Source of the DNA: Roseicyclus sp041163945
Lineage (GTDB): Bacteria > Pseudomonadota > Alphaproteobacteria > Rhodobacterales > Rhodobacteraceae
Length of the DNA: 59,087 nt
Assembly (NCBI GenBank): GCA_041163945.1
Contig: JBEAQJ010000167.1
Coordinates: 1 to 59,087, forward strand
Direction of reading: 5' to 3'
The stretch's first letter is position 1, and each line of letters starts with the position of its first letter. The notes beneath the pieces are model-generated. The model did no database searches and was not told the origin of the DNA. It saw only the letters and a list, made by a program, of their open reading frames with translations. This document shows, piece after piece, positions 48,675-56,591 of the stretch. Position numbers and translations under genes: made by a program.

Positions 48675-49508
48675 TCAGCAGGCAAGGCCTTCACGCTCCA
48701 GCCAGGCCATGGCGGCCGGAATGTCGGCGGGATCGCGCAATTCCAGCACCAGATGCGGGCGATGCGGCAGCGCCGCAAGCGCGCGAAAGACCGCGTGCCA
48801 GTTCACGCTGCCCCGCCCCGGCGGCCAGTGGCGGTCGGCGAAGCCGTCGGCGTCTTGCAGGTGGACATGCGCCAGCAGCGCCCCGGCATCGGTGACGAAA
48901 TAATCGACCGGCGGTGCGCCGGTGGCGTGATGGGCGTAATGCGCATGGCCGGTGTCGAGCGACAGCCGCACCGCCGGTGTATCCAGGGCCTGGGCCAGCA
49001 GCCGGCGGTGGCCCGGGTCGATGTCTTCGATGTTTTCGATCACCAGCGTGACGCCCTCGGCCTCGGCGCGGGTGATGGCGGGGGCCAGCAGCGCCGCCGT
49101 GCGCGCAATCTTGGCCTCGAAATCCGACGGCGCCGTTCCGTTGCGGGGATTGTTTGGGAAATTGAACCAATCCCAGGTGGTGAAGGGGGAATGGATCACC
49201 ACCTGGGTCGCGCCAAGGGCGGCGGCGGCCGCAACGCTTGTGTCGAACCGGCGCGCCGCGATCGGGGCGATGTCTGCATCCGACATGTCCAGTGTCATGT
49301 CGTAGAACGGCCCGTGGATGCCCAACCGCCCGGTAAAGCCATCGAGCAGCGCCCGCGCCTGGGCCACGCGGGCCTGCCAGTCGCCGGTCAGAACACCGGG
49401 CAGCAGGAAATCCTGGATTTCGAGATCGCGTTGGCCCGCGATCAGCCAGTCGCGGTATGTGTGCAGATCGGCGACCATCAGGGCCGCGCCGATGGGGATG
49501 GGTTGCAT
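48675..49508 (-). CDS. Sugar phosphate isomerase/epimerase-like TIM-barrel protein, coupled to PhnM 2
   Basis: 277 residues of the xylose isomerase-like (AP endonuclease 2) superfamily. All four usual metal ligands are visible: Glu in VIENIEDIDPGH, Asp-Thr-Gly-His in LSLDTGHAHYA, His in AHVHLQDADG and Glu in LVLELRDP. N-terminal IGAALMVADLHTYRDWLIAGQRDLEIQDF. Its ATG overlaps the stop of phnM 2 (TGATG), so the pair is translationally coupled. Precise reaction not known; coupling suggests isomerisation or epimerisation of a phosphorylated ribose derivative or of a released phosphonate-linked sugar. Confidence 0.86.
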   Translation of the reverse strand: MQPIPIGAALMVADLHTYRDWLIAGQRDLEIQDFLLPGVLTGDWQARVAQARALLDGFTGRLGIHGPFYDMTLDMSDADIAPIAARRFDTSVAAAAALGATQVVIHSPFTTWDWFNFPNNPRNGTAPSDFEAKIARTAALLAPAITRAEAEGVTLVIENIEDIDPGHRRLLAQALDTPAVRLSLDTGHAHYAHHATGAPPVDYFVTDAGALLAHVHLQDADGFADRHWPPGRGSVNWHAVFRALAALPHRPHLVLELRDPADIPAAMAWLEREGLAC

Positions 49509-50659
49509 CAAAACACCTGCCTTCCGTTGCGCCAGACCGCCTGCACGACCGGCTGGCCATCGACCAGCCGAACCGCCACCAGGTCGGCACGCAAACCCTG
49601 CGCGATCCGACCGCGATCGGAAAGCCCCGCCATGCGGGCCGGCGCATCGCTGACCAGCGCCAGCGCTGCGGGCAGATCGTGGGGAAAGGCCGGGTCGGCA
49701 GCCAGGCGAAAGGCTGCATCGAGCAAGGCGCGCGGCACATAATCCGAGGCCAGCGCATCCACCAACCCGTGCGACAGCAGTTCGGCCACCGACACATTGC
49801 CCGATTGCGAGCCCCCGCGCAGGTAGTTGGGCGCGCCCATGACGATCGACAGCCCACGCGCACGGGCGGCCTGTGCGGCGGCAAGGGTGGTGGGGAATTC
49901 CGAGATCGCCACGCCTTCGCCGGCGGCTTGGTGGGCCTGTTCGGGGCTGCGGTCATCATGGGTCATGACCGGCAGCGCATGGGCGTGGGAGCGCGCGATC
50001 ACATGGGCGCGCACCTCGGCGCCGCGGTTGCGCGACCGCGCCAAAAGGTCCTGCATCATCGCATGACCGGTGTCGGCATCCACCGCCATGTCCTGGATCA
50101 TGTGCCGGAACCATTGATCCACATCGGGGCTTTGGCGGTCGCCGGGCGTGTGATCCATGACCGAGACCAGCCGCGTCAAAGGATGCGCGATGGTCGCATC
50201 CACCAGCGCCATCGTGTCGGGATCCGAAATTTCGCAGCGCAGATGCACCAAATGTTCGGCGCGAAACACGCCCGCGGCCTGTCCTTCGGCCAGGGCCGCG
50301 ATCAGCGGCTCAAGGATTTCGCGCCGTTCGGGGTGCTTCATCGAAGCCCCGACCGACAGGCTGTCGAACACCGTCGTGGTGCCCCCCGACACGACCACCG
50401 CGTCATGCGCCATCAGCGCGGGCAACAAGGGCCAAAGAACCGTCAGCCGGGGATGGGTGTGCCGTTCGACGTGATCGGTGTGAAGATCGACGATGCCGGG
50501 GATCAGAAAGGCCCCGCCGAGCGCGATGCCGTCGCGCGCCTGACCAAAGCCCGCGATCTGGCCGTTTTCGATCCGCAGCGCACCCTCGCGCACGCCCTGC
50601 GGGGTGACGATGCGCGCATCGCTGAGGGTCAGATCGGGGGCGGGGGGCATATCCAGCAT
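49508..50659 (-). CDS. phnM: PhnM 2: second PhnM-type diphosphatase
   Basis: 383 residues, a paralogue of PhnM 1: GIVDLHTDHVERHTHPR, HLVHLRCEISDPDTM, VMDHTPGDRQSPDVDQW, MTHDDRSPEQAHQA, VMGAPNYLRGGSQSGNVSV and DALASDYVPRALLDAAF. All metal ligands are present, so it should be active. ATG 50659 has AGGAG seven bases upstream and is favoured over earlier in-frame Met codons and ATG 50650. It is divergent from the phnC-like gene and followed by the TIM-barrel gene. Sequence differs clearly from PhnM 1, implying old duplication or separate acquisition. Confidence 0.92.
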   Translation of the reverse strand: MLDMPPAPDLTLSDARIVTPQGVREGALRIENGQIAGFGQARDGIALGGAFLIPGIVDLHTDHVERHTHPRLTVLWPLLPALMAHDAVVVSGGTTTVFDSLSVGASMKHPERREILEPLIAALAEGQAAGVFRAEHLVHLRCEISDPDTMALVDATIAHPLTRLVSVMDHTPGDRQSPDVDQWFRHMIQDMAVDADTGHAMMQDLLARSRNRGAEVRAHVIARSHAHALPVMTHDDRSPEQAHQAAGEGVAISEFPTTLAAAQAARARGLSIVMGAPNYLRGGSQSGNVSVAELLSHGLVDALASDYVPRALLDAAFRLAADPAFPHDLPAALALVSDAPARMAGLSDRGRIAQGLRADLVAVRLVDGQPVVQAVWRNGRQVF

Positions 50660-50700
50660 CTTCGGCTCCTGCGCGGTCGGCGCAGAGGAAGGGGAAGACT

Positions 50701-50740
50701 GTAACGAACAGATATCGGCCAGATCATGGTTTTGTGACAT
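50701..50740 (-). promoter_or_regulatory. Weak PHO-box-like array upstream of phnM 2
   Basis: On the minus strand, ATGTCAC, CCATGAT, CCGATAT and TCGTTAC occur at exact 11-base steps. Only the first is a good match to CTGTCA(T/C). Weaker than the plus-strand array in the same gap. Confidence 0.3.
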
Positions 50741-50812
50741 CCGCAGGTGCCCGGGGCACAATGGCCGGCGCTTTATGGCCGGCGCTTTGGTCCGGCGTGT
50801 TCGGGCGGGGCG

Positions 50813-50852
50813 TTGTCATCCATCCGTCATGTCCCCGTAACCGATCCATTAC
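50813..50852 (+). promoter_or_regulatory. PHO box array (four 11-bp units) for the phnC-like gene
   Basis: TTGTCAT (50813), CCGTCAT (50824), CCGTAAC (50835) and CCATTAC (50846) lie at exact 11-base intervals; the PhoB consensus is CTGTCAT-N4-CTGTCA(T/C). The first two match 6 of 7 (allowing T or C at position 2 variants). TATCGC at 50861 can serve as -10. The phnC-like start is at 50940. Confidence 0.75.
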
Positions 50853-50939
50853 ATCCGCGCGGTATCGCAAGCCTTGGCGCGGCCAGGGTGCGGCGCCGGG
50901 GTCGTCGGGCCGCTTGGGCCATCGGATAAGGGGCAATCC

Positions 50940-51731
50940 ATGCTGAAACTGGACCGGTTGAGCCGCCGATACGGCAGCACCGTGGCGCTGGGCGCGGTCA
51001 CGCTGGATGTGCCCGCGGGTCAGATGGTGGGGGTGATCGGGCCTGCGGGGGCGGGAAAATCGACGCTGCTGCGCCTGATGGCGCGCATGATCGACCCCTC
51101 CGACGGATGCCTGGGTTGGGGCGACACCATCCTGACCCCCCTGGCCGGGCGCGATCTGCGCGCCTGGCGGGCGGCCTGTGCCTGGGTTGGCCCGCAGCCA
51201 AAGCTGGCCGATCACCTGGATGTGGTGAGCAATGTCATGATGGGGCGGGGCGCGGACTGGCCGGCGTGGCGGGCCATGACCCAGATCTACACGCCGCGTG
51301 ACCGGGCGCGCGCGCTTGCGGCACTGGACCGGGTCGGCTTGGCCCCGATCGCCGCCCAGCGCGCCGGGGGCGCATCGCTGGGCCAGCGCCGGCGCATCGC
51401 CATCGCACGCGCGCTGATGCACCGGCCCCGGGTTCTGGTCATCGACGATGCGGTGACCGATCTGGGCCGGTCCGATGGCTTGGCGGTGTTGGCGGCCTTG
51501 CGTGCCACCAACCGGCATGACGGCACGACCATCGTGTGCAGCCTGTCACAGCCGGATCTGGCACGCGATGCCTGCGACCGCATCTTGGGCCTGTCCGGGG
51601 GGCGCATCGTGTTTGACGGGGCCGCCCCGACGCTGAGCGCACCGATGGCACAGGCATTGTGTGAGACCGCGGTGCCCGCCCATCGCGACCCATGGGCCGA
51701 ACGCGCCGCGCCCGCGTTGATGAGCGCCTGA
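50940..51731 (+). CDS. Degenerate PhnC-like ABC ATPase
   Basis: 263 residues, paralogous to PhnC in the next transcript. Walker A GPAGAGKST is intact and the Q-loop Gln remains, but other catalytic parts are altered: signature is ASLGQRRR instead of LSGGQQQR, Walker B reads VLVIDDAVTDL (catalytic Glu replaced by Asp), the D-loop is GLGR-like and not SLDP, and the switch His is Ser in CSLSQPDLAR. Such a protein could pair with PhnC to give one active and one inactive ATP site. ATG 50940 lies after a GGGG stretch. A PHO array precedes it, and a terminator follows. Confidence 0.87.
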   Translation: MLKLDRLSRRYGSTVALGAVTLDVPAGQMVGVIGPAGAGKSTLLRLMARMIDPSDGCLGWGDTILTPLAGRDLRAWRAACAWVGPQPKLADHLDVVSNVMMGRGADWPAWRAMTQIYTPRDRARALAALDRVGLAPIAAQRAGGASLGQRRRIAIARALMHRPRVLVIDDAVTDLGRSDGLAVLAALRATNRHDGTTIVCSLSQPDLARDACDRILGLSGGRIVFDGAAPTLSAPMAQALCETAVPAHRDPWAERAAPALMSA

Positions 51732-51738
51732 ACCCGCA

Positions 51739-51777
51739 GGCCCTGCGCGGCGGATGCCGCACAGGGCCGCCCGTTTT
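51739..51777 (+). terminator. Terminator after the phnC-like gene
   Basis: GGCCCTG-C-GCGGC pairs with GCCGC-A-CAGGGCC around a GGAT loop (12 pairs, one mismatch) followed by GCCCGTTTT. One of the clearest factor-independent terminators in the window. Its T-run overlaps the first unit of the next PHO array. Confidence 0.85.
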
Positions 51778-51815
51778 GTCACAAAAAATTAACCATTCCG
51801 TCGCCGGACCGTCAC
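51776..51815 (+). promoter_or_regulatory. PHO box array (four 11-bp units) for phnCDE
   Basis: TTGTCAC (51776), AATTAAC (51787), CCGTCGC (51798) and CCGTCAC (51809) occur at exact 11-base intervals, the same layout as the array at 50813. A further TTGTCAC at 51822 is out of register by two bases. phnC starts at 51857. Confidence 0.65.
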
Positions 51816-51856
51816 GCGCCGTTGTCACAAGCCGCGCAACAACACGCGGGGAACGC

Positions 51857-52684
51857 ATGCTCGAAGTCAGGAATGTCACGCGGGATTTCGGCCAGAAACG
51901 GGCCGTCGATCATCTGACCTTTACGGTCAAGGCGCCGCAGTTCGTCGGTATCATCGGCCGTTCAGGTGCCGGCAAATCGACCTTTTTGCGCATGATGAAC
52001 CGCCTGACCGATGCCAGTGCGGGCGAGATTCGGGTGGATGGCCAGGATATCCTGGCGCTGAAAGGTGCTGATGCGCGCGCCTGGCAAAGCCGCTGCGCGA
52101 TGATCTTTCAGCAGTTCAACCTGGTGCCGCGCCTTGATGTGGTCTCGAACGTGCTGCACGGCATCTTGAACCGCCGCTCGACCGTGCAGACGGTGTTCAA
52201 CCTGTGGCCCAAGGCCGATATCTTGCGTGCCATCGACATTCTGGATCGGCTGGGCATCGCCGAACAAGCCCCCAAGCGGGCCGAGGCGCTGTCGGGCGGC
52301 CAACAGCAGCGCGTGGCGATTGCACGCGCGCTGATGCAAGACCCCCAAATCATCCTGGCCGATGAACCCATCGCCAGCCTTGACCCGATGAATGCGCAGA
52401 TCGTGATGGACACGCTCAAGCGGATCAATGTCGAAGACGGCCGGATGGTCATCGCCAATCTGCACACGCTCGATACCGCGCGCCAGTATTGCGACCGCGT
52501 GATCGGCATGCGCGACGGGCGCATGGTGTTTGACGGCACGCCCGCGCAGCTGACCACCGATGTGGCGCGCGACATCTACGGCGCAGACGACAGCTTCAAC
52601 GAAGCGGCCACTTCGACCGCGCTCACCCGGCCCGAAAACACCACCGCACTGGCCGTGTTGCGCGAGGCGGCCAGCCTGGCCTGA
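51857..52684 (+). CDS. phnC: Phosphonate ABC transporter ATPase PhnC
   Basis: 275 residues with complete catalytic motifs: Walker A GRSGAGKST, Q-loop IFQQFNLVPRLDV, signature LSGGQQQRVAIARAL, Walker B IILADEPIASLDP and switch His in IANLHTLDTAR. Between Q-loop and signature the RRSTVQTVFNLWPKADILRA helix is typical of PhnC. ATG 51857 after GGGGAACGC. First gene of phnCDE1E2. Confidence 0.96.
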   Translation: MLEVRNVTRDFGQKRAVDHLTFTVKAPQFVGIIGRSGAGKSTFLRMMNRLTDASAGEIRVDGQDILALKGADARAWQSRCAMIFQQFNLVPRLDVVSNVLHGILNRRSTVQTVFNLWPKADILRAIDILDRLGIAEQAPKRAEALSGGQQQRVAIARALMQDPQIILADEPIASLDPMNAQIVMDTLKRINVEDGRMVIANLHTLDTARQYCDRVIGMRDGRMVFDGTPAQLTTDVARDIYGADDSFNEAATSTALTRPENTTALAVLREAASLA

Positions 52685-52746
52685 GGCCCGAACCCGCCCC
52701 CCCAGTTCCCATCGCCCTGTCGGGCATCATCAAATGGAGAGATCCG

Positions 52747-53646
52747 ATGAAGAAACTTGTCACCCTGCTGGCCTTGACCACGGCGCTCGCAAGCCCCGTG
52801 GCCGCCCAAGAAATCACCGCCTTCAACATCGGCCTTCTCGGCGGTGAGAATGTGCAAGATCGCCTGGCCTCGAACGAATGTTTCCGCGCCTATGCCGAGG
52901 AAGCGCTGGGCGTGCCCGTGCGCCTGTTCACCCCGGCCGATTACAACGGCGTGATCCAGGGCATGTTGGGCGGCACCATCGATATGGCATGGCTGGGGGC
53001 ATCGTCCTATGCCGCGATCCACATCGCAGATCCCGATGCCGCATCGCCGGTGCTGGTCAAGACCAACCTGGATGGCACGTTCAACTATTTCTCGATCGGC
53101 TTTGCCCGTGCCGACAGCGGCATCACCGCGCTCGAGGACATGAAGGGCAAGACCTTTGCCTTTGCCGATGTGAATTCCACCTCGGGCTATCTGGTGCCGC
53201 TGGTCGAGCTGCCGCAGCAGGGTTACCCGATGGTCGAAGGCGAATATTTCGGCAAGATCGTGTTCTCGGGCGGCCATGAGCAATCGATCATCGGGGTGTC
53301 GAACGGCGATTTCGACGCGGCCGTGGCTTGGGCCGATGGTCAGGGCGAATGGGCCGATGGCTACAATTCGGGCGCCTTCCGCCGGGCCGCGGACAGCGGC
53401 ATCGTCGACATGAACGATCTGGTCGAAATCTGGCGGTCGAGCCCGATCCCCGAAGGCCCGGTGACGCTGCGCAACGCCTTGCCGCAAGACGTCAAGGACA
53501 CGGTGGTCGAACTGCTGGCGAACCTGCATGAAAACGACCCGGAATGCGCCTATGGCGTGGCGGCCGGTGAAACCGCGGGCTTCCGCCCGATCGGCCACGA
53601 GGCCTATGAGACGATCATCGCGGTGCGTCGTTCGCAGATGAACTGA
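52747..53646 (+). CDS. phnD: Phosphonate-binding periplasmic protein PhnD
   Basis: 299 residues. Signal peptide KKLVTLLALTTALASPVAAQ, then EITAFNIGLLGGENVQDRLASNECFRAYAEEALGVPVRLFTPADYNGVIQGMLGGTIDMAWLGASSYA, the PhnD/phosphate-phosphite-phosphonate binding protein opening. FADVNSTSGYLVP and FSGGHEQSIIGVSNGDFDAAVAW form the ligand pocket. GGAGAG precedes ATG 52747. A hairpin follows before phnE1, consistent with higher expression of the binding protein than of the permeases. Confidence 0.96.
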   Translation: MKKLVTLLALTTALASPVAAQEITAFNIGLLGGENVQDRLASNECFRAYAEEALGVPVRLFTPADYNGVIQGMLGGTIDMAWLGASSYAAIHIADPDAASPVLVKTNLDGTFNYFSIGFARADSGITALEDMKGKTFAFADVNSTSGYLVPLVELPQQGYPMVEGEYFGKIVFSGGHEQSIIGVSNGDFDAAVAWADGQGEWADGYNSGAFRRAADSGIVDMNDLVEIWRSSPIPEGPVTLRNALPQDVKDTVVELLANLHENDPECAYGVAAGETAGFRPIGHEAYETIIAVRRSQMN

Positions 53647-53665
53647 TCTGTCGCGCAAAACCCGT

Positions 53666-53703
53666 GCCGGGTGCCGCATGTGTCGGCGCCCGGCCTTTCG
53701 TTT
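53666..53703 (+). terminator. Hairpin attenuator between phnD and phnE1
   Basis: GCCGGGTGCCG pairs with CGGCGCCCGGC (11 pairs, one G-U) around CATGTGT, followed by CTTTCGTTT. Placement after a binding-protein gene fits partial termination or 3' end protection. Confidence 0.65.
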
Positions 53704-53715
53704 AAGGAAAACCCG

Positions 53716-54585
53716 ATGGCCACCGCAGCGTCCGCCCCCGATCGCCTGGGCGACATCCGCGACGATTATCTGGCGCTGACACGTCGCAAGCGCATGTATG
53801 GTGGCCTTGTGTTGCTGGCCTTCGTCGTCAGCTTCATGGCCGGGTTCCAGGTGGCCGAAGACCGCAATGCCGGCAGCTTTGCCGAAGGCTTGTCGCGGAT
53901 CTTTGATTTTCCCCGCGATCTGGTGAGCGAAGCCTGGCGCAATGCCGCCAACATGCCCGGGCATGCCGCGCGCGCCGTCGCGCCGCTGGTCGAAACCATC
54001 AACATCGCGCTGGTCGCCACCATCCTGGGCTGCATCCTGGGCACGGGGCTGGCCTTGGCGGGCACGCGGGGGCTGGCCTATTGGCCGCGCTTCATCCCGG
54101 TGGCGCGCCGCCTGTCGGATGTGTGTCGCGCCGTGCCCGAGATCGTGATTGCGCTGGTGCTGATCTTTATCATGGGCGGCGGGCCGGTGCCGGCGGTGAT
54201 CGCCATCGCCATTCACACGGCCGGCGCGCAGGGCAAGTTGTTTTCCGAGGTCAATGAAAACGTGGATCTCAAGCCGCTGGATGGCCTGGCCTCGGTCGGG
54301 GCGAACTGGTGGCAGCGCACATGGCTGGGCGTGTTCCCGCAGGTCTTGCCCAATTACCTGAGCTATTCGCTGTTGCGCCTTGAGGTGAACATCCGTGCTT
54401 CGGCCATTCTGGGTTTCGTCGGTGCGGGCGGCATCGGCTATGAGCTGCGCAACGCCATGACCTTTGGCCAGGGCAAGTTCGACCAGGCGGCCGCGATTTT
54501 CCTGATGCTGTTTGCCACCATCGTCGTTGTCGATCAGATCTCAAGCTGGATACGCAACGCCCTGACCCAAGGGAGGGCCGCGTGA
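53716..54585 (+). CDS. phnE: Phosphonate ABC transporter permease PhnE1
   Basis: 289 residues. Helices: MYGGLVLLAFVVSFMAGF near 28-45, then TINIALVATILGCILGTGLALAG, SDVCRAVPEIVIALVLIFIMGGGPVPAVIAIAIH, ASAILGFVGAGGIGYELRNAM and AAAIFLMLFATIVVVDQIS. Coupling loop EVNENVDLKPLDGLASVGANWWQRTWLGVFPQVLPNYLSYSLLRLEVNIR. GGAAAACCC lies before ATG 53716. Partner of PhnE2; stop overlaps the next start. Confidence 0.95.
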   Translation: MATAASAPDRLGDIRDDYLALTRRKRMYGGLVLLAFVVSFMAGFQVAEDRNAGSFAEGLSRIFDFPRDLVSEAWRNAANMPGHAARAVAPLVETINIALVATILGCILGTGLALAGTRGLAYWPRFIPVARRLSDVCRAVPEIVIALVLIFIMGGGPVPAVIAIAIHTAGAQGKLFSEVNENVDLKPLDGLASVGANWWQRTWLGVFPQVLPNYLSYSLLRLEVNIRASAILGFVGAGGIGYELRNAMTFGQGKFDQAAAIFLMLFATIVVVDQISSWIRNALTQGRAA

Positions 54586-55931
54586 TGGCCGCCGAGCAGA
54601 CCATCCCGGCGCAAGATCTGCGCACACAGCTGGTGCGCGGCTTTGCCCGCAAACGCGCCATCGCCTTTGGTATGCCCTTGGTGTTGCTGGCCTATCTGGG
54701 CTATATTTTCGTCGCGTTCGACGTGCCCGGTCTGGCGCAGCGCGCAAGCATGGACAATGCGGTGATCTTGCTGTCAGACGCGGTCAGTCACAAGATCCAC
54801 GTCACCCAAGACAATCGGCGCGATCAGCTGTCTGTGTCGGTCGAGGGCAGCCGGCGGGCAAGTTATGCCCCCGAGCAGATGCCAGACTGGGTCCAGATCG
54901 GCGAAGATCGGGTGGTCATCACCCTGCGCGATGGCCATGTCGTGACCTATGACGGGCCATTGATCACCTATGATCTGCCGGGCTACGGGCCGATCCGGGT
55001 GGTGGTGGGCGACACGATGGCGCTGACGCTGCCCCAGCCCGGGCCTGTGCCCGACTTCATCAACGCCTCTGACAGCCGCGTGGCGGTGACAACCCCGGCT
55101 GGCCGGCTGACGGTCACACGTTCGCGCGCCGACACCTTTCGCTATTTCTGGGGGTGGGAGCTGTTCTTTTTCGATCTGGATAGCCGCTTCAGCGGCATGG
55201 GGCCGGGTGCGGTGATGGCTTCGATGGTGTCGGGGGATCGGCTTTATCCCGATCTGCCCAACTGGCAGGCGGTCGTGCGCGATGTCTGGACCAACGCGAT
55301 CTGGCGGCATGGCGATGTGGTCTGGGCGATCGGGGAAACCGCGTTGATGGCCTTTCTGGGCACGTTTGGGGCCGCGGTCGTGGCCTTGCCGCTGGCGTTT
55401 TTCGCAGCACAGAATTTCGCGCCGTCGCGCGCGGTTCGGTTCGGCGTGCGGCGTGTGTTCGATTTCGTGCGCGGGGTGGATGCCTTGATCTTTACCATCA
55501 TCCTCAGCCGCGCGTTTGGGCCGGGGCCGATGACGGGGGCGTTGGCGATCTTGATCACCGACAGCGGCGCCTTTGGAAAGCTGTTTTCCGAAGCGCTCGA
55601 AAATACCGACACGAAGCAAGTGGAGGGGGTGCGATCCACGGGCGCCAATGCCGTGCAGCGCTACCGCTTCGGCGTGATCCCGCAGGTGATGCCGGTGCTG
55701 CTGAGCCAGATCCTGTATTTCCTGGAATCCAACACGCGATCGGCCACCGTCATCGGGGCCATCGTGGGCGGCGGCATCGGCCTGATGCTGACCCAGGCCA
55801 TCCAGACCACCAGCGATTGGGAAAAAGTCACCTATTACATGATCTTGATTGTGCTTTTGGTGATTGTCATGGATGCGTTTTCCGGCTGGCTTCGCCGCAA
55901 GCTGATCAAGGGGGATGCGTCCGGTCACTGA
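54585..55931 (+). CDS. phnE: Phosphonate ABC transporter permease PhnE2 with long periplasmic insertion
   Basis: 448 residues, against about 260-290 for a standard PhnE. First helix about 22-42 (AIAFGMPLVLLAYLGYIFVAF), then a periplasmic region of about 190 residues rich in beta strands (RDQLSVSVEGSRRASYAPEQMPDWVQIGEDRVVITLRDGHVV and GPIRVVVGDTMALTLPQ), then the standard core from about 245 (AIGETALMAFLGTFGAAVVALPLAFFAAQNF). Coupling loop ENTDTKQVEGVRSTGANAVQRYRFGVIPQVMPVLLSQILYFLESNTRSATVIG. GGGAGGG lies seven bases before ATG 54585 (GTG 54582 possible). The insertion is known in alphaproteobacterial PhnE2 forms; its role is not known. Confidence 0.94.
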   Translation: MAAEQTIPAQDLRTQLVRGFARKRAIAFGMPLVLLAYLGYIFVAFDVPGLAQRASMDNAVILLSDAVSHKIHVTQDNRRDQLSVSVEGSRRASYAPEQMPDWVQIGEDRVVITLRDGHVVTYDGPLITYDLPGYGPIRVVVGDTMALTLPQPGPVPDFINASDSRVAVTTPAGRLTVTRSRADTFRYFWGWELFFFDLDSRFSGMGPGAVMASMVSGDRLYPDLPNWQAVVRDVWTNAIWRHGDVVWAIGETALMAFLGTFGAAVVALPLAFFAAQNFAPSRAVRFGVRRVFDFVRGVDALIFTIILSRAFGPGPMTGALAILITDSGAFGKLFSEALENTDTKQVEGVRSTGANAVQRYRFGVIPQVMPVLLSQILYFLESNTRSATVIGAIVGGGIGLMLTQAIQTTSDWEKVTYYMILIVLLVIVMDAFSGWLRRKLIKGDASGH

Positions 55932-55952
55932 CCGGGCCCGAAGGACATCGAC

Positions 55953-56576
55953 ATGACCAAGCGCCTATCGGCCGATACGCCCCTGATCCATCCCGATTGC
56001 GAGATCACCAACAGCCAGTTTGGCCGCTATTGCGAGGTCGGCCGCGGCAGCCGGGTGCACAACAGCCAGTTCGGTGATTACGCCTATTGCGATCGCTACG
56101 CCGATATCGCCAATGCCGATGTCGGGAAATTCGCCAATATCGCGGCCTTTACCCGCATCGGCCCGACCGACCATCCCTGGCAACAGCCTGCGCAGCATCA
56201 TTTCTTGTATCGCTCGGCGCTGTATTTCGACGATGCGGCCGATGACGCGGCGTTCTTTGCGGCCCGCGCGGCACGGCGGCTGACGCTTGGGGTGGATTGC
56301 TGGATCGGTCATGGCGCGATCATCAAGCCCGAGGTGGTGGTGGGCATCGGGGCCGTGGTGGCCGCGGGTGCCGTCGTGACCAAGGATGTGGCGCCCTTTA
56401 CCATCGTTGCGGGCGTGCCGGCCACGCCGATCCGGCGACGCATGAGCGCACAGCAAGAACAGGCATTGATGGACATCGCCTGGTGGGATTGGGACCATGC
56501 CCGGCTGGGCGGGGCGCTGGCCGATTTCCGGCACCTGCCGCTGGATGGCTTTCTTGAGAAATACCGCACCGCGTAA
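55953..56576 (+). CDS. Phosphonate-locus hexapeptide-repeat acetyltransferase
   Basis: 207 residues, left-handed beta-helix acyltransferase of the phn-associated group related to CatB/Vat acetyltransferases. Hexapeptide repeats start at CEITNSQFGRYCEVGRGSRVHNSQFGDYAYCDRYADIANADVGKFANIAAFTRIGPTDHPW and resume at VDCWIGHGAIIKPEVVVGIGAVVAAGAVVTKDVAPFTIVAGVPATPIRRR. His in RIGPTDHPW is the likely catalytic base. It may acetylate aminoalkylphosphonates, as PhnO does in enterobacteria, before C-P cleavage. Follows phnE2 by 21 bases in the same operon. Confidence 0.9.
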   Translation: MTKRLSADTPLIHPDCEITNSQFGRYCEVGRGSRVHNSQFGDYAYCDRYADIANADVGKFANIAAFTRIGPTDHPWQQPAQHHFLYRSALYFDDAADDAAFFAARAARRLTLGVDCWIGHGAIIKPEVVVGIGAVVAAGAVVTKDVAPFTIVAGVPATPIRRRMSAQQEQALMDIAWWDWDHARLGGALADFRHLPLDGFLEKYRTA

Positions 56577-56591
56577 CCGGCGCCGCCCAAT

